Source: Bacteriovorax sp. BSW11_IV
GTDB lineage: Bacteria > Bdellovibrionota > Bacteriovoracia > Bacteriovoracales > Bacteriovoracaceae
NCBI RefSeq assembly: GCF_000447755.1
Contig: NZ_AUNE01000058.1
Span: 1-64,000, forward strand
DNA length: 64,000 nt
Reading direction: 5' to 3'
Shown one piece after another: positions 27,158-37,200 of this stretch (position 1 is its first letter; each line of letters begins with the position of its first letter). A program made the position numbers and the translations under genes. The notes under the pieces were generated by a model, which searched no databases, was not told where the DNA came from, and worked only from the letters and a program-made list of their open reading frames with translations.

Positions 27158-27568
27158 ATCAAGCCAATTAATTTTTCCAAAACCTTGAATGAAGTGGGCC
27201 TGTGAAATTGTAATTTCACAAAAGTAGAAACCGTGGGTATTTGAAAAATTCTTAGAATTTGGAAATTGTTCGAAGTATAAATCTTGATATTTGAAATCAC
27301 CTTGATGAATTTTTGCTTCTCCCATTAGGCATATTCTTTTTTCACTTTGTGGATTTTCTTTAGAACTATCGTAAAGAGTAAATGAAGTTTTAGAATTACT
27401 TACAATATTTTTATAATGTTGGGCGAGAGTAGAAATATAGATAATAATTTTGTTTTCATGGCGAACAAAGGGGACTATCGAGCCATAAGGATGACCGTCC
27501 ATAAGTGTTCCTAAGACTGCACTTTTTTGAGTATCGATGAAATTAAAGGCCTCTTGTTTTAAAGTCAT
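27149..27568 (-). CDS. Pyridoxamine-phosphate-oxidase-like FMN-binding split-barrel protein
   Basis: The 139-residue protein matches the PNPOx-like split-barrel fold used by FMN proteins such as HugZ-type haem oxygenases. It begins AFNFIDTQKSAVLGTLMDGHPYGSIVPFV, then IIIYISTLAQHYKNI (the 'S-x-L-a-x-H' strand that contacts FMN phosphate), and RICLMGEAKI. It is about as long as a minimal split-barrel domain. The reaction is unknown. AAGGA precedes the start. Confidence 0.75.
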   Translation of the reverse strand: MTLKQEAFNFIDTQKSAVLGTLMDGHPYGSIVPFVRHENKIIIYISTLAQHYKNIVSNSKTSFTLYDSSKENPQSEKRICLMGEAKIHQGDFKYQDLYFEQFPNSKNFSNTHGFYFCEITISQAHFIQGFGKINWLDLN

Positions 27569-27673
27569 TTCAAATCCTTATGTAGTTTTATAAAGTATAA
27601 CTATCTTCTTTGTTAATTTGAAGACATCTTATCGAAAATTGTCTATCATAACTCAAAATAATTGAAGGATTGA

Positions 27674-28315
27674 ATGATGAAATATATAGCACTTTTTTTT
27701 ACGATGGTATTTTGTTTTACATCTGCTTCATTGGCCAATAACTGGCAACATGTGGCCACCTATGAAGGTGTAGAGCTTTATAGTATGGAACACAATGAGC
27801 AGGGGCTTCTACCATTTAAGGCCGTAAGAGAATCAGAATTTCCGATTGAAAGCTTTGTGAAGTTGTTGATTGATTATGAACATAAATCAAAATGGGCACC
27901 TAAGTTAAAAAATGTAAAACTTCATAAAGAGCTTGGGGCCAATAAATATATCTTTAGTGAATATTACACAACTCCATGGCCGTTTTATGATCGCGAATTT
28001 TTACTACAAGGTGAAATTAAAAAAGTTGGTAGCAAAGTTATTTTTGAAGGAATTGAAATTCCTGATGATTCATTTAAAGATAATGATCATGTGAAGGCCA
28101 ATGTACGTGTGCTAACTGTAACACTAACTCCTAATAAGTCTGGGACTCATATTGAATTTGAATTTATTGGCGACATGGGTGGGGCCATCCCTCATTTTGT
28201 ATCGAATATTATTCAAAAAAAATGGCCAGTGCGTTTTATTCAAGCAATGGAAAAAACAATTAAAGAAGGCGACGTGAGAAATACTAAGGCCTATAACTCA
28301 TTTGTCGCTAATTAA
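27674..28315 (+). CDS. Secreted START-domain protein
   Basis: The 213-residue product has a signal peptide (ending SASLA) and a START-like lipid-binding domain. It shows GVELYSMEHN, FKAVRESEFPIESFVKLLID, KSKWAPKLKNVKLHKELG and the TPWPFYDREFLLQGE strand characteristic of bacterial START proteins, and a C-terminal helix covering the cavity. The ligand is likely a lipid, by family. AAGGA precedes tandem ATGs at 27674 and 27677; the second has better spacing. It overlaps the next gene by one base (TAATG). Confidence 0.8.
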   Translation: MMKYIALFFTMVFCFTSASLANNWQHVATYEGVELYSMEHNEQGLLPFKAVRESEFPIESFVKLLIDYEHKSKWAPKLKNVKLHKELGANKYIFSEYYTTPWPFYDREFLLQGEIKKVGSKVIFEGIEIPDDSFKDNDHVKANVRVLTVTLTPNKSGTHIEFEFIGDMGGAIPHFVSNIIQKKWPVRFIQAMEKTIKEGDVRNTKAYNSFVAN

Positions 28316-28752
28316 TGAAATCTGCGAGTGTTCTATTTGTTATATTATTACATTTAATAATAGGGCCACTCGCTCAAATTTTTGTTCTTGTCTTTGTTCT
28401 TTACCTCTTTTTTGAAGTCTTATTTTCGAAGCGAAAAAGAAAAAATAGTGCGCTATCAATTCCAATGGTTATTCTTTTAGGTGTGAGCTTTAGATTTTAC
28501 TTTATTTGGTATGGAGACTATCGCTTAAAAGAAGAAGGGGACAAGGTAAGAAAATATTTCATTAAAAATTTGCATTATCCCACAAAAATTGATGCTAGGC
28601 TTTTTACCTGCTTATTTTGCGAGGGGGTTAAGTATGAAACAAAATTGGACAATCAAAAGTATCCTATACTCTATTACAATCTTTCTTATCCATTTGAGCG
28701 AAGACGGTTTGTCTTTGATCCAAATTCAAGCGACAAGATCAAAGATTTTTGA
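28315..28752 (+). CDS. Small membrane protein, function unknown
   Basis: The 145-residue protein has two to three hydrophobic helices in the first ~60 residues (VLFVILLHLIIGPLAQIFVLVFVLYLFFEV and IPMVILLGVSFRFYFIWYG), then a polar C-terminal domain of ~80 residues with two cysteines (LFTCLFCEGVKY). I do not recognise a family. It is translationally coupled to the START-domain gene, so it may work with it in the envelope. Its 3' end overlaps the convergent response-regulator gene by 27 bases. Confidence 0.6.
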   Translation: MKSASVLFVILLHLIIGPLAQIFVLVFVLYLFFEVLFSKRKRKNSALSIPMVILLGVSFRFYFIWYGDYRLKEEGDKVRKYFIKNLHYPTKIDARLFTCLFCEGVKYETKLDNQKYPILYYNLSYPFERRRFVFDPNSSDKIKDF

Positions 28753-29103
28753 AATTAGAGTGTGAAGTTGATATGGCTTCACCAGTGCAAAGCTAATTTC
28801 TTTTCCAATCAATTTAACCAACTCCTCCGTGAAAAAGGCACTTACCATAATTACTGGAGTCGCCACATTAACATGTTTGTAGCTTGAGCGAATGGCATAG
28901 ATAAAGTCTTTGCCCGTCCCAGTCTTCAAATGCATGTCTGTCACAATACAATCGAATTTTTGCATGGAGGCCTTAAATAGTGCTTCACTCAGAGTCGCAC
29001 AGTGAGTGACATGAATATTGTTCTCACTGAGCTCATCAATCAAACACTCGGCAAGCATGGGATCGTCTTCAATGTATAAAATGTTTTTCCCCAATTTATT
29101 CAT
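28726..29103 (-). CDS. Stand-alone response-regulator receiver domain
   Basis: The 125-residue CheY-like protein contains only a receiver domain: acidic pair Asp13/Asp14 (IEDDPML), phospho-acceptor Asp56 (IVTDMHL), Ser88 at the Thr/Ser switch position and Lys109 (LVKP). There is no output domain. No histidine kinase gene lies next to it; the nearest kinase in the window is at 38290. It could act in a phosphorelay or by binding a partner. Confidence 0.9.
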   Translation of the reverse strand: MNKLGKNILYIEDDPMLAECLIDELSENNIHVTHCATLSEALFKASMQKFDCIVTDMHLKTGTGKDFIYAIRSSYKHVNVATPVIMVSAFFTEELVKLIGKEISFALVKPYQLHTLISKIFDLVA

Positions 29104-29207
29104 ATAGTAATTGTAAATTATTCTTGAAAATCTGAGTCAAGCAAACACACTTACAGGAGGTTAGCCTCTGAAAAAAGTTAAAAAGCTGCCATGATTAAAA
29201 GGCGATC

Positions 29208-30578
29208 TTATTTATTATTAAGTTTTTCTTTTAGATGTTTTGAAAAAGCATTCATAACCCATTTGTGGGCCAAGGCCTGGGAAAAACGATAGACGTACCA
29301 AGGAAGAGCGGGGATGAATTCGTGTATGGCCGCCAGTGTATATTTCTTATGATCCACTTGTCTAAATTCTAACCAACCAGTATTTGTCGTGCGACTTAAA
29401 ACTCCACCTACTATGTGAAATTTTCTGCGATCTTCTTCAATATCACTTGGAATATATTGTAAAATGAGAAGTGGACTCTCTATCATCGGAAGGTTGAATG
29501 AAATAATATTTTCATCCTGTTTATTTTCTTTTACATGCACAATCGTTTTCATGTAATGAGGCAGCCAATTTAAGTATTCGTCAGCAATTTCACCACAATT
29601 GGCATTTATTTCATTTCCTAATCTTTGAACAGAGCGTACAGAATTTTCTTGCTGAACAGCTCTTTGCTTTCTAGGGATTTTTTCTTCAGAAAGATTGAAT
29701 TTTCCAAGCATAGAGTAGAACGTTTTGTGTTCAATTAATTTTGATACTCTTGGATCACTGTTACTCACTGGTAAATCGCAGAGTAGACTATCTAATAAAG
29801 GAGAAACAAGTTCATAAGAGGATTGACCAAAGATTGTGACCCATAGTTTTGAAAATTCAATTGAAGTAACTGGTACAGAAAGTAATAGGGGTGACTTATT
29901 AAGTTTACTGGCCATCTGAATGATCAAATCTCTGTAGTTTAAATCCTCACCCGTAACCACATTCAAGGTTGAGTTTTTAAAATCTTCATTATCAATCATA
30001 TTAGATATAACTCTAATGAGGTCACTTATGTAAATGACTTGGGTTCTATTCTGAGTCCACTGTGGTAGTACCATTATTGGTAGATTCAACACAAGATGAC
30101 GTAAAATTTCAAATGAAGAACCACCATTACCCACAACCATTCCTGCCCTTAGGACAGTGACAGGTACACCACTACTTCTGAGAACTCCTTCTACTTCGTT
30201 TCTACTTTTTAAGTGCTCACTAATATGGCCTTCGGGAACAATCCCTCCAAGGTAAATGATTTGCTTAATGTTATTTTCTTTTGCAGCTCTTGCAAAATTA
30301 TCTGCAAGCAAAAGGTCTGTGTCTTCGAAATCACCTTGAAAAAGACGAGTAGATGGCATCATAGAATGAACGAGATAGATAGCAACATCAGCATCTTTAA
30401 GTGAATTTGATGTGCTTGTTAATGAGAATAAATCAGTTTTACGCCATTCAATATTATCTTCGTTCTTTCTATCGGAGCGTGAAAGGGCAATGATGTCAAA
30501 ATCAGTTTTAATTTTTTCAATGAGATTTTTTCCAACAAAGCCTGTGGCGCCGGCAATGGCAATTTTCAATTTTTCCAT
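29208..30578 (-). CDS. NAD(P)-binding NmrA/SDR protein with DUF2867 domain, YbjT-like
   Basis: The 456-residue protein begins with a Rossmann dinucleotide site (IAGATGFVGKNLIEKI) of the atypical-SDR/NmrA group, continues with YLVHSMM, IYLGGIVP and TVLRAGMVVG, and ends in a DUF2867-type domain that carries FRQVDHKKYTLAAIHEF and ALPWYVYRF. This two-domain layout matches YbjT-like proteins, whose function is not established. It is the third gene of the minus-strand operon with the SDR and M14 genes, three bases after the M14 stop. Confidence 0.8.
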   Translation of the reverse strand: MEKLKIAIAGATGFVGKNLIEKIKTDFDIIALSRSDRKNEDNIEWRKTDLFSLTSTSNSLKDADVAIYLVHSMMPSTRLFQGDFEDTDLLLADNFARAAKENNIKQIIYLGGIVPEGHISEHLKSRNEVEGVLRSSGVPVTVLRAGMVVGNGGSSFEILRHLVLNLPIMVLPQWTQNRTQVIYISDLIRVISNMIDNEDFKNSTLNVVTGEDLNYRDLIIQMASKLNKSPLLLSVPVTSIEFSKLWVTIFGQSSYELVSPLLDSLLCDLPVSNSDPRVSKLIEHKTFYSMLGKFNLSEEKIPRKQRAVQQENSVRSVQRLGNEINANCGEIADEYLNWLPHYMKTIVHVKENKQDENIISFNLPMIESPLLILQYIPSDIEEDRRKFHIVGGVLSRTTNTGWLEFRQVDHKKYTLAAIHEFIPALPWYVYRFSQALAHKWVMNAFSKHLKEKLNNK

Positions 30579-30581
30579 GGC

Positions 30582-31577
30582 CTATTTTACAGCAGCACTT
30601 GTAGTATTTGGAACCTGTATAGGCTTTGTCGGGCCGAATTTTTTTATACTTTGAGGTGTTCTTTCGATTTTCTTAAGAGAGTAGAGCAAAGATCTTACAA
30701 TGTGGGTCATCATCTTCATTTGCCTTTGGGGAGGCATTTGCTTTTCACCTTTATTTGTTTTCAACATACCTGGATATTCAAGAGTATAAGAATAGGGAAT
30801 ACCTAGATTGTTATAATATGTTTTTAGTGTGCCTAAGGATTGGGAAAGAGTCTCACCTGGGGAAAAAAGTGTATAGGAGCCATTTTGCCCAGGAAATTCA
30901 TTGAGTCTTTCTCCTTCTTCGGTTTTGGGAAAAAGGAGGTCCTTTTTTTGCAATGACTTTAGCGCCTCTCTGGCAAGCCCTCTGTCTTCATCGGCCTTAA
31001 TGGCAAAGAACTCACTCTTGGTATTTGCCCCATGTAAGTCAATGGCCATATCAAAGTCACTATCTTTTGCTAAAAGCTCTCTTAGAGCACTTGAAGCTTC
31101 AACCCAATGCCCATCTTTAAATGATCGATTTAAGTCGATATCGGCCCTTGTTCTTCTTGTACTATCGATAAGTCCCGTTGGATTTATCATAGGTATGAAA
31201 GTAAATTCAAAATCTTTAAACTCATCTCTATTTTTTAGAAGTGTTTCAAGAAAATTCATGGCCGTTATGACACCCATAGGTTCATTGCCATGGACGCCAC
31301 TAGATATCATAATACGATATTTTTTTCTTTGATCTTTGTAATGAAAAACATTGAGGGCCAAAAGATCTTCACCTTCAGAAGTCCCAAACTTGTGAATCTT
31401 TATGTGTTCAGGAAATTGCTTTTGAATTTCATAGAGTCGTTTATAAGTTGCAGATACATCCAAAACAGGAGCAACATTTCGTTCTTTATTTTGAAATGTT
31501 GATAAAAGATCCAAGCAATTTTTGGCAAATGTATTATGAACAAAGGTAAGAATTGTAAAAATGATTAGTGCTCTCAT
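30582..31577 (-). CDS. Secreted M14-family zinc carboxypeptidase
   Basis: The 331-residue product has a signal peptide (MRALIIFTILTFVHNTFA) and the M14 active site: zinc ligands His96 and Glu99 (GVHGNEPMG), substrate-binding region RRTRADIDLNRSF (Asn150, Arg151), third zinc ligand His182 (DLHGAN) and catalytic Glu267 (YTLEYPG). The catalytic domain is compact, as in murein-peptide amidase or succinylglutamate-desuccinylase-like M14 enzymes; a peptidoglycan peptide substrate is possible but not shown. The start codon sits in the loop of a hairpin (31564-31588), and no ribosome-binding site is visible upstream. Confidence 0.85.
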   Translation of the reverse strand: MRALIIFTILTFVHNTFAKNCLDLLSTFQNKERNVAPVLDVSATYKRLYEIQKQFPEHIKIHKFGTSEGEDLLALNVFHYKDQRKKYRIMISSGVHGNEPMGVITAMNFLETLLKNRDEFKDFEFTFIPMINPTGLIDSTRRTRADIDLNRSFKDGHWVEASSALRELLAKDSDFDMAIDLHGANTKSEFFAIKADEDRGLAREALKSLQKKDLLFPKTEEGERLNEFPGQNGSYTLFSPGETLSQSLGTLKTYYNNLGIPYSYTLEYPGMLKTNKGEKQMPPQRQMKMMTHIVRSLLYSLKKIERTPQSIKKFGPTKPIQVPNTTSAAVK

Positions 31578-31588
31578 TGAGCACTAAT
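31564..31588 (-). promoter_or_regulatory. Hairpin presenting the M14 carboxypeptidase start codon in its loop
   Basis: A perfect ten-base inverted repeat (ATTAGTGCTC / GAGCACTAAT) surrounds a five-base loop that contains most of the start region: the ATG is 31575-31577. On the minus strand it is followed by CATTTTTAC, so it could also act as an attenuator after the SDR gene. Confidence 0.5.
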
Positions 31589-31596
31589 CGACATTT

Positions 31597-32397
31597 TTAA
31601 TGGCGTCCTTTAAACTTTTCCATTGATGAGTTAACCCCAAAAAAAGAGAGAAGAGCATCAAAAACTCGCGGCGGCAATATCTTGATTAAAAAGATCGAGT
31701 AAACGAAAATGGGAAGGACTACTCTGTCGTCTTTATGGATAATCGCTCTGTAAATTTTCTCCACAACGTAGTCAGGTTTTAGAATGGGCAGAAGAAATGG
31801 AAACCTCGTTTTTACACCATCAAACATCCCAGTGTTGATATAAAATGGACAGATGGCCGTTGTTCTCACCCTTGATTTCATTTCTTTCAATTCTAGTCTT
31901 AGGCTTTCATCCATACTTAAAATGGCCGCCTTACTAGCAGCATAGTCTGATAGTTTCGGCACTCCAACAAGAGAGCTGGCCGAGCAAAGATTAATAATAT
32001 GACCTTCATTTCTTTTGATCATAGATTTAGCTGCTGATTGTGCGAGAAAGAAGGGTGCGAAGACGTTTACTTGGAAAGTTTTTTCAACATCGCTTTTTTC
32101 CAAATCAATGAAATTCTTGCCTGAAACAACTCCAGCATTATTAACTAAAATATCAACAGGTCTCTCTCCGTTTTCTATATAGTTTTGAACTTTCACCATT
32201 TCAAACTTATCGCATAGATCGGCAGCAATAGTTGTAAAAGAGTCCGAAAACGCGATGTTTTCGTCCGCGAAGTTGTCAAGGCCAGTTTTATTCAAATCAA
32301 TTAGTGTTACATAGAGACCGTGGGTTAAACATTTTTTTGCGAGAAGTTTTCCTATTCCACTGGCCGCGCCTGTGATGACGATATGCTTTTTACTCAT
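31597..32397 (-). CDS. Short-chain dehydrogenase/reductase
   Basis: A 266-residue classical SDR: cofactor motif TGAASGIG near the start, an Asp after the second strand (VTLIDLN) favouring NAD(H), NNAGV, the catalytic Ser in NLCSASSLVG and YAASK. The C-terminal ~70 residues include a hydrophobic segment (LPIFVYSIFLIKILPP) like the membrane-associated retinol-dehydrogenase or 17-beta-HSD group. The substrate is likely lipophilic (inference). I start at 32397 because GAGG lies four to five bases upstream; a longer frame to 32466 overlaps the radD promoter region. Confidence 0.88.
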   Translation of the reverse strand: MSKKHIVITGAASGIGKLLAKKCLTHGLYVTLIDLNKTGLDNFADENIAFSDSFTTIAADLCDKFEMVKVQNYIENGERPVDILVNNAGVVSGKNFIDLEKSDVEKTFQVNVFAPFFLAQSAAKSMIKRNEGHIINLCSASSLVGVPKLSDYAASKAAILSMDESLRLELKEMKSRVRTTAICPFYINTGMFDGVKTRFPFLLPILKPDYVVEKIYRAIIHKDDRVVLPIFVYSIFLIKILPPRVFDALLSFFGVNSSMEKFKGRH

Positions 32398-32458
32398 ATT
32401 TTCCTCTGTCAAAAGATTATCTCTTGCTATTTGGATATGGTACTGGCACTTTTTCAAT

Positions 32459-34183
32459 ATGTACAAATTAAGACCTTATCAAAATGAAGCTGTGGCCAGT
32501 GTCGTCAAACACTTTAGGCGCCATAAAACACCTGCGGTTGTCGTTTTACCAACTGGAGCGGGGAAAAGTTTGGTCATTGCTGAGTTGGCACGTATAGCCA
32601 AAGGTCGTGTTCTTGTACTTACTCACGTCAAAGAGCTCGTTGAACAAAATTATCTAAAATACAAAAGTTACGATCTCGTTGCGGGCATTTATTCCGCAGG
32701 ACTTGGGCGAAAAGAAAAGAGCGAAAAAGTTATCTTTTCTTCAATTCAATCCGTTGCCAGAGCATCGGAAGATTTCTTTGAGAATTTCTCTCTTGTGATT
32801 GTCGATGAGTGTCACCGCATTTCTCTAGATGAAAAAACTCAATATCAACAAGTCTTTGATATTCTCAAAAAGAAAAACGACAAAGTTTTCTTCTTGGGAC
32901 TTACCGCCACTCCCTATCGTCTTGGAATGGGGTGGATTTATAACTATCACTATAAAGGCTCTCTCAAAAGCGAAGGTGATTGCTTTTTTCGCGACTGTAT
33001 CTATGAACTCCCATTAAGTTATATGATCGATAATGGCTATCTCACTCGACCTGTTAAGATCGATTCACCTGTAGCTTGTTATGATTTTAGTAAATTAGAA
33101 CTTGATAAAAAGACTGGGCTCTATTCTATTTCAGATATTGAAGAAATTCTAAAGGATAATGAACGGGTTACTCCTGGGATTATTGGCCATATCATCGAAA
33201 CGGCCCAAGAAAGACAAGGAGTGATGATTTTTACCTCCACAGTTCGCCATGCTCGAGAAATTTTGGGCCTACTGCCTCTTGGTCAAAGTGAAATTGTTAC
33301 AGGTGATACTCCGATAAAAGAAAGAGATGAAATCATCAATAACTTCAAAGATAAGAAAATTAAATATCTTGTGAATGTCTCCGTTTTAACAACGGGCTTC
33401 GATGCCCCCCATGTTGATCTTATTGCGGTTTTAAGACCCACCGAATCTGTTGGTCTCTATCAACAAATCGTGGGCAGGGGGCTGCGTCTTGCTGCCAATA
33501 AAGAAGACTGCCTGATTCTTGATTATACTGGGCAAGGGCATAATTTATTCTCGCCAGAAGTAGGCGATATCCCGCCAGATAAAGAAAGTGTACCTGTTGA
33601 AGTTCCATGTCCAGAATGTGGGCATAATAATTTATTCTGGGGAAAAGTGGATGATGAAGGTGAAGTGGTTGAGCACTTTGGAAGAAAGTGTAGAGGTGCT
33701 CACGAAGATCCAGTCACCCTTCACATTGAAGCTTGTGGTTTCCGTTTTCGTTTTAAAATTTGTGAAGATTGTGGCGCTGAAAATGATATTGCCGCAAGAG
33801 TCTGCAATGGATGTGATGCGACTTTAGTTGATCCAGATAAAAAACTACAAGAAGCGATGAAATTAACGAATGCTCATGTGCTACGAGTTGATTTTATGGA
33901 TTTCATGAAAACAACGGATCGCAAAGGCAGAGAAAGATTAGAAATTCGCTATTATGATTACGATGGCCAATTCTTGGCAGAATTCTATTTTTTAAATGGA
34001 AAGTCTTCTCAGTTAGCGTTTTATCATAATTTTGTACGACCTCATTTGAAATATCCGGGAAGAGTTTATGATTCTTTGGACATAGACAGAGCGATTTTAT
34101 TAAAAGATCACTTTCGAACTCCTAAATTTGTCATAGCTAGAAAAGTTGAAAGATATTGGAAAATTAGGGAAAAAGTTTTTTAA
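32459..34183 (+). CDS. radD: RadD (YejH) superfamily 2 helicase-like DNA-repair ATPase
   Basis: RadD is a RecQ-like repair ATPase that works with SSB and RecA in recombination and crossover clean-up. The 574-residue protein is unmistakably RadD: MYKLRPYQNEAV, HFRRHKTPAVVVLPTGAGKS (Walker A 32-37), DECH (116-119), LTATPYRLGMGWIY, LTTGFDAPHVDLIAVLRPTE, QQIVGRGLRLA. C-terminal zinc-ribbon cysteines follow (PCPECGHNN and CEDCGAENDIAARVCNGC), and it ends RYWKIREKVF. I start at 32459; the upstream in-frame extension has no similarity to RadD. No clear ribosome-binding site is present. Confidence 0.96.
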   Translation: MYKLRPYQNEAVASVVKHFRRHKTPAVVVLPTGAGKSLVIAELARIAKGRVLVLTHVKELVEQNYLKYKSYDLVAGIYSAGLGRKEKSEKVIFSSIQSVARASEDFFENFSLVIVDECHRISLDEKTQYQQVFDILKKKNDKVFFLGLTATPYRLGMGWIYNYHYKGSLKSEGDCFFRDCIYELPLSYMIDNGYLTRPVKIDSPVACYDFSKLELDKKTGLYSISDIEEILKDNERVTPGIIGHIIETAQERQGVMIFTSTVRHAREILGLLPLGQSEIVTGDTPIKERDEIINNFKDKKIKYLVNVSVLTTGFDAPHVDLIAVLRPTESVGLYQQIVGRGLRLAANKEDCLILDYTGQGHNLFSPEVGDIPPDKESVPVEVPCPECGHNNLFWGKVDDEGEVVEHFGRKCRGAHEDPVTLHIEACGFRFRFKICEDCGAENDIAARVCNGCDATLVDPDKKLQEAMKLTNAHVLRVDFMDFMKTTDRKGRERLEIRYYDYDGQFLAEFYFLNGKSSQLAFYHNFVRPHLKYPGRVYDSLDIDRAILLKDHFRTPKFVIARKVERYWKIREKVF

Positions 34184-34226
34184 AAATACCGATGACTTTA
34201 TTTTTTTTCTTCTCTAAGATTAAGAG

Positions 34227-37200
34227 ATGAAAAGAATATTTATTGTCTTATTGTACCTCATTCCTTTTATCTCATTTGCAAATTCAACTTGCCCAGTTAA
34301 GAGTAAGTTGATTGATCAGTACGAAACGAAAAAGGACTTTTATTCAAAATCCATCGAAGGAATCGATCAGATTCTGAGTGGGAATTTCACAACTCAGATG
34401 CCTTTAACCACGATTTTTGGTCCTGAAATCGCGGGCGAGGATGTTCAAACTCTAATAACGACATATAAAAAACAAGTAGAAGACATTTCACACGTCCCTG
34501 ATGAATTAGAATATCTTGCCAATTGCCTAAGAGAAGTTAAAGAAGATACCAAGTATATTGAGTTGATCAATTCTTGGCGCAGACTTTATTTAAAGAAAAT
34601 TGAGCTTCTTGAAAAAAACAGCAATTTAGATAGCCTCTTGAAGAAGACCATGGCCAATGCTCAGGCGCTACCTGAATTTGCAGATAAAATAAGCCGTGAA
34701 AAAGAACAAGATGAAAAACTAAAGCAAGAGATCACTGAAAAGATTAGTGATACCCAGGCCCAAATGGTGGCCACAGAAGATCAAAATTTAAAAGACATAA
34801 AAGCGGCCATTGTTGAATTGGAAAAAGTGAAGGTTCAAATACTAAATATCAACTTGGCCCAAGCAAAAATCCTTGAAGATGAATTGCGCTTTTATAAAGA
34901 CAAGTCTCTTGTGGTTGGCCGCGTTTCCGGAGAAATCGACAAGATTAAAGGGGTGGCCTTAGAAGATACTTTCTTTGAAGTTACGACGATTTGGGAAGAT
35001 GTTGTAAAAAAAGGATTTCATCTTTTTTCAAAACAGTTAAAGTCCCTAAACTTTCCAGAAATGCCATCGAGATCAAATTTTGCTGAAAGTAGTGATGAGG
35101 CAAAAAAAGAAATTGAAAATATAAACCGTGTTGTTCTTGAAATAGAAAATCTTAAAGAAAAGACTCTCGCATCTATTTCATTGAAGAGTGATCAAGAACT
35201 CCAAATGCACTACAATTTGTTGTTTCAGGTTAGTTCCACAAGACAGGCCCTTTATGAAAGGTTAGGAAAGAGTTTTATTTTTGAGAAAGTCTTTACCATG
35301 AGATTTTGGCAAGATTTAAAATATGAGCTGTTGTCAGTGCCCTACAAGATTGTATCTTTTCTGTATTCGCGAGTCATTTATGTCAAAGATGCACTTTCTC
35401 TAGGTAAAAAAGGAGTGCGTCGCCTTATTTTTGATGGGCTTGGATTTGTTGTATTTTTACTTGGTCTTTACGTCATTTCTCTGGGTGTTAATTATTCAGA
35501 ACATAAAATTGATAAAGTAAAGAGTGCGCTTCTAATCTCTGAAAAATTTCGTTCTACAGGAAGACTGTTTTCTATTTGGTGGCAAAGGTTACGCCCGGCC
35601 TATCGCTTACTCTTATGGCTCTATATTACTTATCTTATAGAGAATCATTATTACTTCACTCATATTGAAGATTTGCGCTTTATTATCCCATTTGTACAAG
35701 TCTTTATTGTCTATTCAATCTTTAAAATTGCCATTGTTGGTTTTTTAAGTTCAATTGCTATTCTCGAAATTCGCAATATCCACGCCTTTAGAATTAAGGC
35801 CTATCACTCTGCCAATTCACTCGGAAAGATTTTCCTTTACTACTTTATTTCATTAATTCTACTGGAAGAAAGTTTGGGGAAAGTTTACGTTTATTCAATT
35901 ATTTCTCTAATGGCCTTTGGTCTTACTCTTTATAGAGTCAGTATTCTTGCGACAGATTGGCACGACACTATTTTAAGATTTCTTGAAAAGAAAGTTTCGA
36001 CAAAGGTTTACACTCTAATTGAGATGATTGAAAAAAAATGCCCTCCCTGGATGGCCTCTTTTGTTCTCTTAATTATCAGTGTTATTGTCATGCTCTTTAA
36101 TGTCTTTATTTCATTAACAGAAAATCTCGAAGTTTCTAAGAAATTATCGGCCAAGTTATTTAGAAGACAACTTGAGAACATTGAAGTCGCAACAGTTGAA
36201 GTCGGTCGTGATAAATTACCCCAAGATTACTTAGATATTTTCACGATACGCTCTCTAGAAGAGTCAGATCTACTCATTGCTCCGGACCCTCAATTATCCC
36301 AAGGTATTTGTGATGAGATCAATGAATGGCTGGGCGAGCGCGCTGAAGAGCATTCACTGGTTCTCTATGGTGACAAGGGTGTTGGGAAGACGACGCTCAT
36401 GAAATATGTCATGAGTACTTATGAGGACAACAATGATGTGAATGTTATCTATCATAAGGTTCCTGCCAAATTAGCGACGAGAGATGGACTGCGAAATTAT
36501 ATTAAAGAACTTCTTGGTTTCAAAGAAGAAGAGCGATTTGATATTTTAAGTATCGATAATAGATTAGAGAAAAAAACGGTGGTCTTTTTAGATGAAGTTC
36601 AAAATGTTTTTTTATCTCGCTCTGGAGGATTTGAGGCCTATAACGAGCTAATAAATCTTGTGAATCTTGGGACAAAAAATATATTTTGGTGCTTTTCTTT
36701 CAATCGTTATAGTTGGATTTACTTAGATAGGGCCTTTGGAAGAAATCAGTTTTTCAGAAATGTTTTTGCCTTATCAGGTTGGTCTGATGAGAGAATTAAA
36801 GAGCTTATTATGAAACGTCATAATAAGACCGATTATAAATTGTCTTTTGATTTTCTCATTAGCGCCACAAATGGAAGTGAAGAAATTGATAGTTATGCTT
36901 CCATTGAATCCCGTTTTTTTAAACTTCTATGGGAGCTCTCTAACGGAAACCCTCGATGCGCAATCTCTCTATGGGTTTCAGCCCTGAGAAAAAGAGGAGA
37001 GAAGTCATTTGTCGTAAATGTTCCCAAACTCTACGATGGTGATGAATTAATGGGTCTTTCTGATGATACGCTCTTTGTTTTGGCAGAGGTCTTAAAGCAT
37101 GAAAACCTCTCAGCGAAGGAAATTACATTAACAACATATTTACCAATAGGTCTTGTACGCAATGCTATTAAAGTCGCCTCTGAAGGGGGGCTACTCTATA

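Noticed and set aside
30901-31332. Open frame of 143 codons antisense to the M14 carboxypeptidase
   Set aside because: It mirrors the M14 coding region, including its catalytic residues; no ribosome-binding site or family match.
32372-32458. N-terminal extension of radD
   Set aside because: RadD proteins begin at the LRPYQ segment; the extra residues overlap the SDR gene start region and are hydrophobic without similarity.
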